From Nitzschia sp. DOCU1 (taxonomy: Eukaryota; Bacillariophyta; Bacillariophyceae; Bacillariales; Bacillariaceae): DNA of 64,000 nt. The first letter of the stretch is position 1. Each line of letters starts with the position of its first letter. This document shows, piece by piece, positions 9,154 through 17,584 of the stretch. The notes beneath the pieces were generated by a model. It ran no database searches, was not told the DNA's origin, and saw only the letters and a program-made list of their open reading frames with translations. The DNA is taken from NCBI GenBank assembly GCA_951394045.1, contig OX595990.1, positions 3,092,549-3,156,548 on the forward strand. Direction: 5' to 3'. The position numbers were made by a program, and so were the translations under genes.

Positions 9154-10266
9154 TCTAGTGCCTCGTCGGGGCGCGCGGCCCACGTGGGCCGATGTGGGCC
9201 GATGTGGGCCGATGAGCACGCTTCGTCGCGCAACAGAATGAGACCCTTGTCTCGCATCCTCTCGTCTCCAACTTTCAGGAATGAATATTCAGATATGATA
9301 GTTGGTCCTGATGACTCCTGTTTTGTTAAGATGTATGAGAAAAAGACTCAAACAACCGTCTGAATGCAGTGGTCCTGGCCAGAAATTGATAAATTCCCTC
9401 GCGCTGCGCGACGATGTGGGCCGCGTGGGCCGCACGTAGAAATGCTACTGGAAGCTACGGGAGGCCCACGTCCCAAGCGTCGAATTTTCGGCTACCAGCC
9501 ATTATCTTCTTCCAAAGTAATGAAAAAAGATGCTTCATTATCCAAACCGTTTTTAACCTTTCACTAAGAATAGTTATTGAATATGTGCCGAATTGGATTT
9601 TTGTCGGAAGACAAATTCAAGTGCTGCGAAGCCTCAACTTACGCCAGACATTTAGTCCAATTACTCAAATCCCCCGATCAAATTCGAACTAGTCGTAGTC
9701 GAATTAGTCATCACGCGCTGTCATGCCGTGCAAAAAAACTGTTGGGGTTTGGTATCATGCTAAGCAACAGTTGACTCATGATTTTGGACCAGAGCATCAG
9801 GATATCATTTGACTATCTGTCCTGTTAGTGGTTTCTTTTGTTGTTGTTCCTGTGTCCTGAAAAACCTTGGCTCTGCGATCGTTGGAATGAAAATGGGATT
9901 TGCGAAAAAATCGTCGAAAGACATCGTCGCGCGTACGTGCCTGTACAGTTCCGTATGCGCAGACCACGTGGGCGGAGGACCGCGGTTGATACTTTGAGTG
10001 TGATATCTACGTCAACTAATAGGATGAATAACTCTTCCCTCATATATACCTTTAGTTTACTATGTTGGCTATTGGTTCGTGATGTTTTTTAGTTTGTCAT
10101 CATGTGTCAAGGTAGCTTCGGATGTCGATGAATGTGATGGTAGCAGTGTACCCAGGTAGCTGCCAGTAGCTGCCAGTACATTTTCTACGGGGTTTTCCAC
10201 ATCTCTGCGCGTGGGCCGTGTGGGCCGTGGGCCGCGTGGGCCGCACGCCCCCGACGAGGCACTAGA
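9154..10266. mobile_element. Putative non-autonomous TIR element (about 1.1 kb)
   Basis: The block is bounded by inverted repeats: TCTAGTGCCTCGTCGGGG at 9154-9171 matches the reverse complement of 10249-10266 perfectly, and the match continues imperfectly into GCGGCCCAC. Just inside the left end are a perfect palindrome GGCCCACGTGGGCC (9177-9190) and three tandem GTGGGCCGAT units (9184-9213). The right end has a cluster of GTGGGCC motifs (10209-10246), with another internal cluster at 9413-9435. No ORF resembles a transposase. A CTAG, or the TA within it, flanks both ends and could be a target duplication, but the termini cannot be fixed by eye. Confidence 0.5.
9184..9213. repeat. Tandem repeat, three copies of a 10-bp GTGGGCCGAT unit
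   Basis: Three exact head-to-tail copies of GTGGGCCGAT, part of the subterminal GC-rich motif cluster of the putative TIR element. Related GTGGGCC phrases recur near 9416-9432 and 10211-10240. Confidence 0.85.
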
Positions 10267-10935
10267 CGTTTTTTCTAGAGTAGATCGAGCTAGCAAGCTG
10301 TTCCGCTACGTCGTCAACGCAATTAGCGGGCATTTGCGGACTTTTTATGCCAACCTCACCGACAGAACCCGCCGACCGTGCATGTGCTTCCGATGATCTC
10401 TCTATTGAATGAATAATCAATCCCAGACCAAGCGAGCCGGCCCTCCATGGCTTGCGTTTCATTCCCATTCGATTGATATGCCCCATGATGCAGAAAGAGA
10501 GAAAGCTCAGCAACCAAGCACGATTAGTGCATAGAGGAGTGTCTCGTAGGTGGTCCACGGCGAAAGACACGCAAAAACGCGAACATATGGCAAGGGGGTT
10601 CCGTCGGGTCAACAACGATCCCAAGAACTCCAGTGAACCGTGACTTCTCTCTGCGTAGAACAAACGTGAAAAAGCTACTGGAAGCCAGTCAATGCCATTA
10701 GCGCCGATCCCCACGGAGCCAAAGCTGCACCCGCCGCTGCCCCGCGAAGGCCAAGTGGGTTTGCGCTCGTGTTAACACACCAAAGCCGCATGATCTCATT
10801 TCGCAACCACACATGCCTTCGTTTTGCTGATACCCTTTAGTATATAGGACACACAAGACACAACTACTTCCTCTCGGCAACAACACAGCTCGTTCGTAGT
10901 AGGATCAACCCTTCAAACAATCAAAAAGTACTATA
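10267..10935. other. Spacer upstream of the DUF6824 gene
   Basis: No supported gene. A TATATA-like string at about 10841 lies some 95 bp before the next ATG and could be a core promoter. Several short ORFs cross the region on both strands without family features. Confidence 0.4.
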
Positions 10936-12616
10936 ATGGCGTCTGAAGTTCTGCCCCTCATCGTCGATGATGAGAAGGATGCAATTCTGGGTCTTTTGCA
11001 AGTCGGGTTTCAACGAGACATTGTCAAAGAAGAGCCCGAAAGACCTGAAAAGAAGATCAAACTGGAGCTAGAAGAAGCCACGTATGAGGGTGAAACCACA
11101 GTGGGGTCGCCGGTTCTTACCTCTCGTGCGGCTGAAGGCGAAGATGATGACGCCTTCCCCTCTGACCCGCGGCCTCAGCCGATCTCCCCCCTTCCGGATC
11201 ATTCAACAACGGCATCTGCCACGGGCAGCACACCCCGAGAAGTCATCAAAAAGCGCAAGCACCATGCCAGTGTCGAAGGTCAATATGAAGATGCCGAGGA
11301 GAGCAACGTCTTTAACCCCCAGTTAAAGGTAAATAAGGATGAAAGCGATCACCGCCAGCCGTCTGGTGAACCGCACGCGGTGCCTCCACCGCCCCACTTG
11401 ATTCAGCAGACATCAAATGAATATACTCCCCCGCCACCTGCTTTACAAGCGCAGACGTCTGCCGAACTAGCCCGCCAAGCGTTGGCATATCAGCAGCAAA
11501 GATCATTGATGGAGAACGGCATGTTCCCTTCTCACTTCGCGGCCATGATGGCGGCTGGTCCTATGAAAGGAACCATGGGAGAAACCTTTCTAGAGCGAGA
11601 GCATCGTTTGCAAATGGAAATTCTTGCCATGCAAGCGCATATGCACATGTCGAGACAAGCCGGAGCAGCCGCGGCGGCTGCTGCTGGTGCCACTACTCCC
11701 TCCCAGGGAAAATTAGGATCATTGCTAGCTGGAGCAGCGGCGACGGGATATGGGGTCGGATCAAATCAACTTCCACTTGCCACACTTCAAGCTATGGATC
11801 GAAGGTACGATGCCTTGCGAAAGAGTGGCGCCGTTTTTGTTACGCCGCCGGCTGCTGAAGCCATGGGAGAGCCAATGGCCACCAATACCAAACCCAGCCC
11901 TTCCAAAGAAAGTTCCGTAACCGAAGGAGCCGACGCCGCGGAAGCCGCCGTTGCTGATCATGAGTACGAGTATGCCATGAAGCCACCTACTCGAGTCGAG
12001 TCCGAAGATGATTATGGCGACGAGAGTGACGACGATGCTAGCAAGACGCAAAAGAGTGGGTCAAAGACTGTGTCCACCAAGGAACGCTACGAAAAGTACA
12101 AGCCCCCTACCTCTTGGGGAGAAATCACCCAAGTTCGCAAAATGCCGTATGTTAACGCCGATTACAAGTTTGAGCATCCAATTGCTGAACTGGGCGAAAA
12201 TGATGTGATGCTCGGAAGAGGAGGACTCTCCAACCAGAACACTGGAAACATTCGATTCCGTAAATTGGTGAGAAACTATCGGATTCACTATTGTACGGCT
12301 CCCAAGGGTGACAAGGGAGCTCTTGCTCGGTATCTCTGCAATTATGTCCGAGCTATGGGTGGCCGCTTTTTACAACTACGCAAGGACAAGAATGGAGGCG
12401 AGAGCACTGGTGCCTGGGTACGTAATGACAACAATGGATGAACTTTCTGCAAATCCTTCCTCTTTCTAACTGGACCTGACTCTTCTTTTTTAAAAGTATG
12501 AAGTGGGGGATGAGAAGGCAGTATCTAAGTGTGGCCAAGCATTGCGTGAAGGAACGGCCGAGTTTGCACGCAAACGAAAGCAATCAACTCTCGATTCACT
12601 CGGAAGCGAGAAATAG
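10936..12616 (+). CDS. DUF6824-domain protein, two exons
   Basis: The first exon is 10936-12417; the intron 12418-12496 begins GTACGT and ends AAAAG, and the second exon runs to the TAG at 12614-12616. The protein is 533 aa. The C-terminal domain (from about residue 422) starts NDVMLGRGGLSNQNTGN and continues with the NYRIHY helix, a GGRFLQL strand and, across the splice, GAWYEVGDEKAVSKCGQALR. This is the full DUF6824 pattern of a GRGG-type start, central basic helix and closing W...K...QALRE helix. The N-terminal 420 residues are disordered, with Pro, Ala and acidic tracts and an Asp/Glu-rich stretch before the domain. The domain's function is unknown; a nuclear regulatory role is a common guess. 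The second exon confirms the splice because it completes the domain in frame. Confidence 0.88.
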
Positions 12617-12847
12617 CAGAACTTCGACAACTATATTAACAAGTACGAATGTTCTCTAACTCTCAAGTAGTCTAATTCAGGCCATCGCGAGTAATGTGAC
12701 TTTATAGACATCTTGTCAAATGGTTCCTTGTCTTCAATTATCAGTGCTTAGACACTTAAACTACAGCCTTCTGGAGGCTCAATAGCTAAGGGGGCTCGTA
12801 GCCGAATACACGTTTCGTTTTGTCCACTAGCTGGTCTAAATTAACAA

Positions 12848-14599
12848 CTAAGAGAAGAACCGCTTTAGCGCCGCAGGAGCAGCATCGACCGCTGCCACGA
12901 CCTCCTCGCCCCGGTCTTTCTTGTTTTCAAGCTTTTCCTTCTCTCGAGCCTCTCTCAGTTTGAGTGTCTGCTCGTCAATAATATTGTTGTGCTTTCTTCG
13001 AAGCTTCGACTGAATCTTGCTTCGACCGCGTCTCTTGTTCTTCACTCTAGCAGCCTTCTTTTTCGCGTTGGCTTGTTCTTCCAAATCCTGCAACCGTGCC
13101 CGACGGACATCCTCGGAACTGGATTCGACGCCTCCAATTTCATGGGGATCCAATGTGATCATGTTGGGAGCTAGTTTGTCCAACAACGCGCGCACTTCGG
13201 CTTCTCGTCGCTGTTTCTTGTCTTGGAAGGGATCCAAATGGTACTCGCTCGAATCCAAATTGGGTTCCCCAGATCCAGGAACAACAATCGAACTAATGCC
13301 CTTCGTATGGCCAATGCCGCAGACATCTTGAAAGGGTCGGAATCGTAACGTCTCGATAGGACCACAAGCGGGGATAGAATGACGCATGTAGGGGTCCTTG
13401 CACTTGGTAGACAAGGACTCGGGCGACCAAAACGTGGCGTGACAGCCATGGGCAATTCCTACCACCCGTCGTTGTGAGATATCCAACGAAGTAGGAACGC
13501 CCGCTGGTACAAAATAGGAATGGGTATTACGATAAGTGCGCAAATCCCATATCTTGACCTGCCGATCGGCTCCACCAGTCACCATGTAGCGCCCCGAAAT
13601 GTCAACAGCCAATGAGGTAATCTTAGCACCCTTGTGACACAGCAACTTGACTAAATATTGGGACGATGATGGCGACCACAGCGTGACTGTTCCATTGTTG
13701 TGACCTAGATGCATGATAGCGTTGGATTGGTTCTGTCGGAGAACATCGCATGGGCCAAGCTTGGTCTTGTGTTGACACACAAGCTCTCCAGTGGACGTAT
13801 CCTGATATCGCAGGATGCCCTGGCGCCCGACACTAGTGAGCAGCCAGTGATGTGGTAAGAAGTCAACAGCAAATGGGTCTTGATGATCACTCAATTTGTG
13901 AATTTCGGCCCCGGCGTCGTCATAAATGTAAACGTGGTTGGTTTGTGCCACGGCTAGCATACTGAAATTGTGCAAAAAGCAGGCGTCGCGAGTGCGCTCT
14001 TGAACATGAAATTCAGTATGAAGCTTAAGATTGTGGGCGTCCATTATCGCCAAGTGCCCGCGCTGTCCATAAAGAACAGAGTATCGACCGGATCGATCAT
14101 ATTTGCAGCCATACGGCGCATAAGGCAAAGTCAAATCATATATCTGCCTCGCCGTTTGTTCGTCCAAATGTTCTCGCTTGAGTTCAACCTGACTTAATGC
14201 TGTCGTCCTCTCCATTTCCGTCTCGGTTTCCAAGAACCCCGATGCCTCGGTATGAAGCACGACTTGAGCATCGGCCGACGCCACTGCTGCCTCGTATCGC
14301 TTGGCCCTGGAAATTTGAAGTTTCGCGGTTGTTGATTTGTCTTTTCGATGAATCCGGTGCTCAAGCGCCCGCTGTTGATAGCCACTCAGCCTCTCGGATC
14401 CCGCCTGATCCTTAGAGAGGTTGGATAAGCGATATTGCTGATTCGAATCGACATCATATGCCGCAATAATCTCTCGATCTTTGGACGAGCGTTGCTTGTG
14501 CTTGAGTTCCTGATGACGCTTTCGGGCTTCTTTGTTGTTGATTCCCCTGGACACGCCCAAGGTTGCTTTGTCGCCATCACCCTCACTTGTCTTGGCCAT
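12848..14599 (-). CDS. UTP7: WDR46/UTP7-like U3 snoRNP (SSU processome) WD40 protein
   Basis: A 583-aa protein of the UTP7/WDR46/BING4 family, which acts in 18S rRNA maturation within the small-subunit processome in the nucleolus. After a basic, helical N-terminus the WD-repeat region shows IYDLTLPYAPYGCKYDRSGR, GRYMVTGGADRQVKIWDLR and other blades. It is followed by the BING4CT signature around SSIVVPGSGEPNLDSSEYH and PFQDKKQRREAEVRALLDKL. The C-terminal tail is Lys/Arg-rich, typical of nucleolar proteins. The frame stays open upstream to about 14818, but the first in-frame ATG is at 14599 in a good ACAACAATGGC context, so I start there. Divergent from the GT31-like gene at 15021. Confidence 0.93.
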   Translation of the reverse strand: MAKTSEGDGDKATLGVSRGINNKEARKRHQELKHKQRSSKDREIIAAYDVDSNQQYRLSNLSKDQAGSERLSGYQQRALEHRIHRKDKSTTAKLQISRAKRYEAAVASADAQVVLHTEASGFLETETEMERTTALSQVELKREHLDEQTARQIYDLTLPYAPYGCKYDRSGRYSVLYGQRGHLAIMDAHNLKLHTEFHVQERTRDACFLHNFSMLAVAQTNHVYIYDDAGAEIHKLSDHQDPFAVDFLPHHWLLTSVGRQGILRYQDTSTGELVCQHKTKLGPCDVLRQNQSNAIMHLGHNNGTVTLWSPSSSQYLVKLLCHKGAKITSLAVDISGRYMVTGGADRQVKIWDLRTYRNTHSYFVPAGVPTSLDISQRRVVGIAHGCHATFWSPESLSTKCKDPYMRHSIPACGPIETLRFRPFQDVCGIGHTKGISSIVVPGSGEPNLDSSEYHLDPFQDKKQRREAEVRALLDKLAPNMITLDPHEIGGVESSSEDVRRARLQDLEEQANAKKKAARVKNKRRGRSKIQSKLRRKHNNIIDEQTLKLREAREKEKLENKKDRGEEVVAAVDAAPAALKRFFS

Positions 14600-15020
14600 T
14601 GTTGTTATTTCGTTCAATATACAGTCAGGTGCAATGTCACTTAAAATTTTAGTGTCGAATGTTCGAGGGAGAAATGTGTTTAGTCCCCCATCATCGTCGT
14701 TGGCAGCAGATTTCGCTTCCTGAAATTTTTTGGTGGTTGTCGTCTTTTCGCTGGTGTCATCGCATTGGTGGTCGATTGGGTCGTCGGAGCGGAATCGCGC
14801 GTACCATTCCGTTGGCACCCCTAACTATCTAAGCTGTAATACAATAGCCCCCAACCCAAACCCTAATCTTTCATTTATTGTGGTTCTTTTATCGATCTAC
14901 TCGACTACTTCGAGACTCTCCATCTTGCACACCATCTCGCGTCTAAAAGAACGCCGTCATTATTCGGCCATTCATCCTCTTTGCCATGCCTTAGAAAGCT
15001 ACCGCTAGTTCTATCGAACA
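14600..15020. other. Divergent promoter region, UTP7 / GT31-like copy 1
   Basis: Short region between two divergent starts. From about 14968 to the ATG at 15021 it is similar to the sequence preceding the inverted copy at 29694, so the duplication includes part of the 5' flank. No gene seen. Confidence 0.5.
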
Positions 15021-17087
15021 ATGGGCCTTCCGACGGTCTATGGAGATTTCCACCGTATCTTCCGTGGATGGTGGCGGAGCAGCCGTTCGTTCATTTTCTG
15101 TGTTGCAGTCTTTTCATGGTCGAATTTGCTTTATGGCTTTCGAGGACAAAGATCATTTCTCATTGCTACGACCGGTGAAGATGCCGTTGTGAGGTCAACA
15201 CATGGAAACTCATTTGTTGCAGGAATCAACGTCACATCTTTCGTTCCTGGCGTACTGCCCCACCATGAGGTTCTACAGACAAGGTCTAATACTACGAGAA
15301 ACCCCATCGATTCGTCATCTCAGCCGGTCACTGCTGGAATAATGCCACAACCCCTCCCTGTCCCTAGTTCCGTTACTGTTTCCACTGTAACAGTGACCCC
15401 AGGCCGAATCCTACTGGGTATCGACAGCAAAATCCTAAAAAGTGCCGGTTCCATGACATGGCGACATATAATTCGACGAACGCATCTCGATTTTGAACGC
15501 CTTTACCGAAACGATGAACCCAATCCAGTATGTTCCTTGCGAGCCTTTCGGTCGGCACCGGACCAGTTTTCACATTGTCGCTTGATTTATACCTTTGTGG
15601 TACCACCGGCAAAGAACAAAGTGAACAAAACGATACCAAGAGGAGAGGAACTTGTCTATTTGCCTTCCAACAAGTCGGAACAGGATCTGCTGGTCCTGAA
15701 TGTCGACGAAAATGATGCCGTGGGAAAATGCTGGGGCTGGTTTCGATATGCATCTTCGCTCATGCAGAAGGTTTCTCATTTATCTTTTGCCGCATATTCC
15801 ACCATGGACGTCCTGATGAAACCGACCAATTTTTGGAGGCTGAATACCTTGTTTCGCGAAGACAATGCCACGGTTATCTATGGGGGACTACCTGGGACAA
15901 CGACGAACTGCAACGGTACTTGCAAGTTGACGGACAAGTTCATTTTGTTGTCGTCCGACGTGGTGCACCACGTCGCTTCTCAGGATATCCCGCCATGGAA
16001 TGCGACCACCAAGAAACACCCAGCAGTGAGCATTGCCAATGCCATTCAATCTTACGCCATGGATCACAAAGTTCGCAAAGTGGAACTGCAAGGGCTGGAA
16101 GACAGATCAAAAGACGCTCCGTATCACCGATTGAAAGCATTCGACAAGTACAAGGACTCATTAGTGAACTACACGGATCCGGTGGAAGAGGCTTTGGTGT
16201 TGTCCAAACATCAAGCTTCGTTGCTACTATCAAACAAGAATCGAAAGCCAGGACTCTTGCTTGGAATCTTTACCATGGACAGTCCAACGGAGCACGATCG
16301 ACGAAACGCAATTCGAGAGTCCTATCTTCAAGCATTTGTTGGGACCGAAACACCACATCGTATCTGTTCCGTCGCCAAACTGGGAAGCATAGATGAGGAC
16401 GCAAAGAATGAATGTCAAATGGGATATATTTTTGTTACCAGTGGCAACCCGAATGGTACTACCGAGCTTGTAGAAGTGACTGATGAATCTGGGCCCGTTG
16501 CTTTGGAGCATGATATGGTACCGGATTCCGTTCGTCTCCCTGACCACGACATGCGCGACATGGTTTATCTCAATATCCAGGAGAATATGGAAGACGGCAA
16601 GAGTCAAACGTATTTCAAGTATGCAGTGAGTCTGCTGGATGACCACTACTTTGACTACATTGCCAAAACAGACACGGATACCCTGATCGTTCCACATGTC
16701 TTGCTCCAACAAATGACCAAGAAAATGCCTGTATTCCCCGAGAATGTGCGCATCTATGCTGGCAAATACAGAATTCACTTTCATTTTTTTCAATTCGGCC
16801 CTGCGTATATGCATGGCCAGTTCTACATGATGAGTCCGGATCTGGCACGATTCATAACATCCCCGGCCTGTAACCGAACTGCCGTACAGAGACGCGTTGA
16901 AGACTGGGCGATTGCAAATTTTATCTACCAACACCCACAACACATTCGTCGTTTTGAGTTACAAGGACAAGAACGTGGTTACAGACGACCAGCAGATGAC
17001 TCGTGGTATCATCCATTTAAAAATTCTAGTACCTTTCGACAGAGGTGGGTGACGCTGTCGCAAAAGAAGAAGCAAACAAGAAGTTAA
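15021..17087 (+). CDS. GT31-like glycosyltransferase, type II membrane protein (copy 1)
   Basis: A 688-aa single-exon protein. A hydrophobic segment near residues 23-38 is a likely signal anchor, so the catalytic part should face the Golgi lumen. Residues about 408-660 match the GT31 (beta-1,3-galactosyl/GlcNAc-transferase) plan: RRNAIRESYLQAF, YFKYAVSLLDDHYFDYIAKT, the metal-binding DTD at 551-553, IYAGKY, FYMMSPDLARFI and an ED pair at 627-628. Residues about 125-400 repeat the same order of elements in degraded form (RILLGIDS, WRHIIRRTHLDFERLY, WFRYAS, a STMD where DxD is expected, VIYGG, FILLSSDVVHHV), suggesting an internal duplication whose first unit lost the metal site. Several NxS/T sequons fit a lumenal protein. 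The closest relative is the inverted copy at 27631-29694. Acceptor and donor sugar are unknown. Confidence 0.8.
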   Translation: MGLPTVYGDFHRIFRGWWRSSRSFIFCVAVFSWSNLLYGFRGQRSFLIATTGEDAVVRSTHGNSFVAGINVTSFVPGVLPHHEVLQTRSNTTRNPIDSSSQPVTAGIMPQPLPVPSSVTVSTVTVTPGRILLGIDSKILKSAGSMTWRHIIRRTHLDFERLYRNDEPNPVCSLRAFRSAPDQFSHCRLIYTFVVPPAKNKVNKTIPRGEELVYLPSNKSEQDLLVLNVDENDAVGKCWGWFRYASSLMQKVSHLSFAAYSTMDVLMKPTNFWRLNTLFREDNATVIYGGLPGTTTNCNGTCKLTDKFILLSSDVVHHVASQDIPPWNATTKKHPAVSIANAIQSYAMDHKVRKVELQGLEDRSKDAPYHRLKAFDKYKDSLVNYTDPVEEALVLSKHQASLLLSNKNRKPGLLLGIFTMDSPTEHDRRNAIRESYLQAFVGTETPHRICSVAKLGSIDEDAKNECQMGYIFVTSGNPNGTTELVEVTDESGPVALEHDMVPDSVRLPDHDMRDMVYLNIQENMEDGKSQTYFKYAVSLLDDHYFDYIAKTDTDTLIVPHVLLQQMTKKMPVFPENVRIYAGKYRIHFHFFQFGPAYMHGQFYMMSPDLARFITSPACNRTAVQRRVEDWAIANFIYQHPQHIRRFELQGQERGYRRPADDSWYHPFKNSSTFRQRWVTLSQKKKQTRS

Positions 17088-17584
17088 CCCCTATTATCCT
17101 GGATTTGCTGTTCATTCATTCAACAAGTTTTACATATCGTTAAGTTGTACATAGTTCCTTTGAACAGTTTTTTCGTAGCGATTCGTTACTACCAGTGAAA
17201 AATGTCACGAGATTTCGACGGACGTGGGAGACTCCAAGTTGGGTGTCATAACAGCAGTAGTCGCGGTCGCAATAGAAGAAGCAAACAAGTTAACCCTTGT
17301 TGTTCTGGAGTTCTTTTTTCATCCAGCCAAGTTGCACAAATAGTTTAGGTATAGTTCGTTTGAACGAGTTAGCAAAGAAAGAGACAAAGGTCGCTTGGGT
17401 CGTCGGAGCGAAAAACGCGCAGCTTGATTCGGTTGGCGGTCGGACACATCCATCGTGGATCTTTTGCCACGCGCGCTGGTCGTCAAGTCGATCGAGTCGG
17501 CTTGGGGCGATCCAAACGCGGACTGAAACGCAACCAAAATACGCATGAGATTCAAGTGAATGACAAAAAAAGAGGCAGACGTCT
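17088..17584. other. 3' flank of GT31-like copy 1 with a decayed 3'-end duplicate
   Basis: 17088-17197 is shared with the flank of the inverted copy (27510-27620). Further on, 17258-17372 repeats the gene's 3' end in decayed form: a CAATAGAAGAAGCAAACAAG phrase, then GTTAACCC, TCTGGA, a TTCATCCA/AAGTTGCACAA analogue and TAGTTCGTTTGAAC, in the same order as 17060-17165. This is a gene relic without coding capacity. The last bases belong to the LRR gene promoter. Confidence 0.55.
17258..17372 (+). pseudogene. Relic of the GT31-like gene 3' end and 3' UTR
   Basis: Read beside 17060-17165, this segment keeps the order and spacing of several short blocks of the coding end and 3' UTR, with substitutions and small indels throughout. 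It is too short and diverged to code. It indicates an older tandem duplication of the 3' portion of this gene. Confidence 0.5.

Noticed and set aside
14600..14818. In-frame upstream extension of UTP7
   Set aside because: The extension contains no ATG; it begins only with GTG, which is not a usual start in nuclear genes.
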